The notes under the pieces are model-generated. The model was not told the origin of the DNA and made no database searches. It saw nothing but the letters and a program-made list of their open reading frames with translations. Made by a program: the position numbers and the translations under genes. 64,000 nt of DNA from Tepidicella baoligensis (GTDB taxonomy: Bacteria > Pseudomonadota > Gammaproteobacteria > Burkholderiales > Burkholderiaceae_C), in contig NZ_JACCDB010000001.1 in NCBI RefSeq assembly GCF_013432195.1, positions 62,001 through 126,000 of the forward strand. The letters are read 5' to 3'. Shown in pieces: positions 61,412 through 64,000 of this stretch (position 1 is its first letter; each line of letters opens with the position of its first letter).

Positions 61412-61444
61412 GGGCCAGCCTCCGCAGGGTGGCTGGCCCTTTTT
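61412..61444 (+). terminator. Hairpin between binding-protein and ATPase genes (attenuating terminator)
   Basis: GGGCCAGCC (61412-61420) pairs with GGCTGGCCC (61431-61439) around a 10-nt loop and is followed by TTTTT. This has the shape of an intrinsic terminator placed inside an operon. It would give partial read-through and so a surplus of binding protein, as known from other ABC importer operons. Confidence 0.75.
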
Positions 61445-61456
61445 GCAGGAGCACGC

Positions 61457-62299
61457 ATGAACGACACGGTCAACACCGCCTCCACCTCACAGCCCTTCGT
61501 GGATTTCGACCAGGTCTGGCTGGCTTACAACGAGGACCTGCTGGCCCAGAACATTTTTGCGGTGGAGGACATCAACCTCAAGGTGAACAAAGGGGAGTTC
61601 ATTGCCATCGTGGGGCCTTCGGGCTGCGGCAAATCCACCTTCATGAAACTTGCGACGGGCCTGAAAATGCCCAGCAAGGGCCAGATCACCATCGACGGCC
61701 AACCGGTGACCGGGCCGCTGAAGATTTCCGGCATGGCCTTCCAGGCGCCGTCGCTGCTGCCGTGGCGCACCACACTGGACAACGTGTTGCTGCCGCTGGA
61801 GATCGTGGAGCCCTACCGCAGCCAGTTCAAGGACCGCCGCAAGGAGTTCGAGGAGCGTGCCAGCAAGCTGCTGACCAGCGTGGGGCTGGGCGGCATGGAA
61901 AAGAAGTTTCCCTGGGAGCTTTCAGGCGGCATGCAGCAACGCGCCAGCATCTGCCGGGCGCTGATCCATGAGCCCAAAATGCTGCTGCTCGACGAACCCT
62001 TCGGTGCGCTGGACGCCTTCACCCGTGAAGAGCTGTGGTGCACCCTGCGCGACCTGTGGGAGGCACAACGCTTCAACGTGATCCTGGTCACACACGACCT
62101 GCGCGAGAGCGTGTTCCTGGCCGACACGGTGTACTGCATGAGCAAGAGCCCGGGCCGGTTCGTGGTGCGCCGCGAAATCCCCATTCCCCGCACCCGCGAC
62201 CTCGAAGTGACCTACACCCGCGAGTTCACCGACATCGTGCACGAGCTGCGCGGCCACATCGGCGCCATGCGCAAGGCTGGCGCAGCCATGCACCAGTGA
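61457..62299 (+). CDS. SsuB/TauB-type ABC importer ATPase
   Basis: A 280-residue ATPase with Walker A GPSGCGKST at 53-61, Q-loop MAFQAPSLLPWR typical of the SsuB/TauB/NrtD class, signature ELSGGMQQRASICRAL and Walker B MLLLDEPFGALD. D-loop and H-loop (VTHDLRESVFLAD) follow. The N-terminus has about 12 extra residues. Start at 61457 with AGGAG upstream. The permease gene begins 11 nt downstream. Confidence 0.9.
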   Translation: MNDTVNTASTSQPFVDFDQVWLAYNEDLLAQNIFAVEDINLKVNKGEFIAIVGPSGCGKSTFMKLATGLKMPSKGQITIDGQPVTGPLKISGMAFQAPSLLPWRTTLDNVLLPLEIVEPYRSQFKDRRKEFEERASKLLTSVGLGGMEKKFPWELSGGMQQRASICRALIHEPKMLLLDEPFGALDAFTREELWCTLRDLWEAQRFNVILVTHDLRESVFLADTVYCMSKSPGRFVVRREIPIPRTRDLEVTYTREFTDIVHELRGHIGAMRKAGAAMHQ

Positions 62300-62310
62300 A
62301 GGGGCCTGGC

Positions 62311-63078
62311 ATGAAAAGAAAACACATCGAACGCTGGTCTCCGCTGATCCTCCTGCTGGCCATCATCGTGGTCTGGGAGGCCATCACCCAAGGGTTTGGC
62401 GTTTCGGAATTCATCTTCCCCAGCCCCTCCCGGATCTGGGAACAGACGCTGGAACACAAGACCACGATCCTCGGCCATGCCTGGCGCACCTACTGGGTGA
62501 CCATGGCGGGCTTCGGCATTGCCATCGTGGTGGGGGTGCTGCTGGGCTTCCTGATCGGTTCCTCGCGCCTGGCCTACGCCGCCATCTACCCGCTCATGAC
62601 GGCCTTCAACGCGCTGCCCAAGGCGGCCTTCGTGCCCATTCTGGTGGTGTGGTTCGGCATCGGCATCGGGCCCGCCATCCTCACGGCGTTCCTGATCAGC
62701 TTCTTCCCCATCATGGTGAACATCGCCACCGGGCTGGCCACGCTGGAGCCCGAGCTGGAAGACGTGCTGCGTGTGCTCGGCGCCAAGCGCTGGGACGTGC
62801 TGACCAAGGTTGGCCTGCCGCGCTCGCTGCCCTATTTCTTCGGTTCGCTCAAGGTGGCCATCACGCTGGCGTTCGTGGGCACCACGGTGTCGGAAATGAC
62901 GGCGTCCAACGAAGGCATCGGCTATCTGCTCATCTCCGCCGGTAGCTCCATGCAGATGGGCCTGGCCTTCAGCGGCCTGCTGGTGGTGGGCATCATGGCC
63001 ATGGTCATGTACGAACTGTTCAGCTGGATCGAGAAACACACCACCGGCTGGGCGCACCGCGGCAGCCAGGCGGCGTGA
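62311..63078 (+). CDS. SsuC/TauC-type ABC importer permease
   Basis: A 255-residue permease with six membrane segments: the first at about 10-27 and the EAA loop LEDVLRVLGAKRWDVLTKVGLP near residue 150 (split at its turn). The FPSPSRIWEQT segment after the first helix is typical for SsuC/TauC/NrtB. It is the last gene of the importer operon. A ribosome-binding site AAGGGG lies 6 nt upstream. 201 nt without a recognisable gene separate it from the last, partial gene. Confidence 0.9.
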   Translation: MKRKHIERWSPLILLLAIIVVWEAITQGFGVSEFIFPSPSRIWEQTLEHKTTILGHAWRTYWVTMAGFGIAIVVGVLLGFLIGSSRLAYAAIYPLMTAFNALPKAAFVPILVVWFGIGIGPAILTAFLISFFPIMVNIATGLATLEPELEDVLRVLGAKRWDVLTKVGLPRSLPYFFGSLKVAITLAFVGTTVSEMTASNEGIGYLLISAGSSMQMGLAFSGLLVVGIMAMVMYELFSWIEKHTTGWAHRGSQAA

Positions 63079-63279
63079 GCGAAGGCCAAGCCATCCCGCT
63101 GCGGCCGGTTTGTGGGTCGTCGCTCTGGGTAAAAACGCAAGGGCATCAGCTGGACGATACGCATCCTCCTACACTATCATCGCGCGGGCCGGTGGAGTTG
63201 CGGCCTGTTGCTCGCACATCGAGAGCGCTCGTTTTCCCTAGGATTCCCCCGTCAGCCACGTCCTTTGAAATTCACCGTC

Positions 63280-64000
63280 ATGAGGCCTTCCACCGAAAAA
63301 TCCCGTTTGAGCTGGGGCCTGGCCCGCAATTTGGTCGGCGTAGCGATCCTCCTGATCGTCGGACTGACGTGGTTTGGATATTCCATGTATCACGATGAAA
63401 GGGAGATGACGCTTCGGTCGTACGCCCACGACAACATGAAGTTGATCGCCATGATCGAGCATGCCAGACAATCCGGCCAAAAAGGGGCCGAAATCCAATA
63501 CGAAAGGTTCGAACAAATTTTGTCGCCCAGCGGCCTGGAATATTCCGAAGAATCGGGTCAAGGGGAACTCAAGCACTTTGGCATCCCCCTCAAGGACAAT
63601 TTCATCCTGGTCGACATGTTCACCGAAAGAACCGGTGCAGTCGCCACCGTTTTCGTTCTCGAAGGGGACGACTTTCGTCGCATCAGCACCAGCCTGAAAA
63701 CACAAGATGGATCGCGGGCTGTCGGGACATTGCTGGGCCAGCAACACCCTGCCCATGCACGGTTGATGCGAGCAGAGCCGTACACGGGCCGCGCCGTGCT
63801 GTTCGGCAAGGAGTACATGACCCGTTACGTCCCGATCAAAATCCAGGATCGAGTGCGAGCGGTATTGTTCATCGGGTATGACCTGAGTCAGGAACTTGCA
63901 TTTCTCGGCAAGCTGCTTCAAGTCAACAAGAGCGATACTCGCGCCGTCGGGATCTTGGACATTGGCACCGGGCCCCTGCAGGGTCGCTGGCGAGGGGTCG
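63280..64000 (+). CDS. Cache-domain membrane receptor, N-terminal part (cut by right edge)
   Basis: The ATG at 63280 opens a frame that runs through the right edge without a stop (240 residues visible). A first membrane segment (about 16-38, NLVGVAILLIVGLTWFGY) is followed by a periplasmic Cache_3-Cache_2 type domain: RTGAVATVFVLEGDDFRRIST, TQDGSRAVGTLLGQQHPAHA, YTGRAVLFGKEYMTRYVPI and RAVLFIGYDLSQE (long ones split by turns). This domain is most common in methyl-accepting chemotaxis proteins, but a kinase or cyclase end is possible. The DNA is lower in GC than its neighbours. Confidence 0.75.
   Translation, partial: MRPSTEKSRLSWGLARNLVGVAILLIVGLTWFGYSMYHDEREMTLRSYAHDNMKLIAMIEHARQSGQKGAEIQYERFEQILSPSGLEYSEESGQGELKHFGIPLKDNFILVDMFTERTGAVATVFVLEGDDFRRISTSLKTQDGSRAVGTLLGQQHPAHARLMRAEPYTGRAVLFGKEYMTRYVPIKIQDRVRAVLFIGYDLSQELAFLGKLLQVNKSDTRAVGILDIGTGPLQGRWRGV

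Noticed and set aside
1-64000. Insertion sequences, prophage, CRISPR arrays, rRNA genes
   Set aside because: No transposase, integrase, phage structural gene, regular short repeats or rRNA sequence was seen on either strand.

Overview
This 64 kb window is high-GC, densely packed DNA that reads as a chromosome segment of a betaproteobacterium of the order Burkholderiales, most like the Comamonadaceae. The basis is the protein families (a Bug-type solute receptor, a SenB-type glycosyltransferase beside selD, the algR-hemC-hemD-hemX-hemY cluster, a MoxR/VWA pair, NtrBC behind glnA) and the many 4-nt ATGA start/stop overlaps. I see no insertion sequence, phage, CRISPR array or rRNA. One tRNA gene is present.

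Left part (1-14 kb). A CHAD-domain gene runs in from the left edge. Positions 501-6352 look like a selenium module: a PhnD/C/E-type ABC importer (leftward) faces a divergent pair, a SenB-type selenosugar synthase and selD (selenophosphate synthetase). A complete histidine-degradation cluster follows (hutC, YjiH-family membrane protein, hutU, hutH, hutI, hutG), with a readable promoter and a HutC-like palindrome between hutC and the structural genes. The HutG is the arginase-type formimidoylglutamase, so no hutF is needed.

Middle (14-37 kb). Housekeeping genes: miaB, a LytS/AlgZ-type kinase, xthA, and nitrogen control (ntrC, ntrB, a small exported protein, glnA with a sigma-54 promoter and two NtrC-like sites). 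Next come a MoCF/CinA-like gene, an EI24-like membrane protein, a hydrolase, rsuA, a DUF2062 gene, the heme operon hemC-D-X-Y, an AlgR-like regulator and argH. After them lies a tight three-gene operon: TonB receptor, ABC-type binding protein, membrane diguanylate cyclase.

Right part (37-64 kb). A c4-type cytochrome gene and a moxR gene diverge. moxR is separated from its usual VWA partner by a vapBC toxin-antitoxin module. Then come tamA-tamB, a tRNA-Arg(CCT) that overlaps the end of tamB, and a Trk/Ktr potassium system. A divergent Fbp-type iron ABC permease and ATPase share a Fur-like box. The rest is a MaeB-type malic enzyme, a LysR regulator divergent from an indolepyruvate:ferredoxin oxidoreductase pair with a Bug protein, an SsuABC/TauABC-like importer behind a 413-nt leader with two TGTATACA palindromes, and the start of a Cache-domain receptor cut by the right edge.
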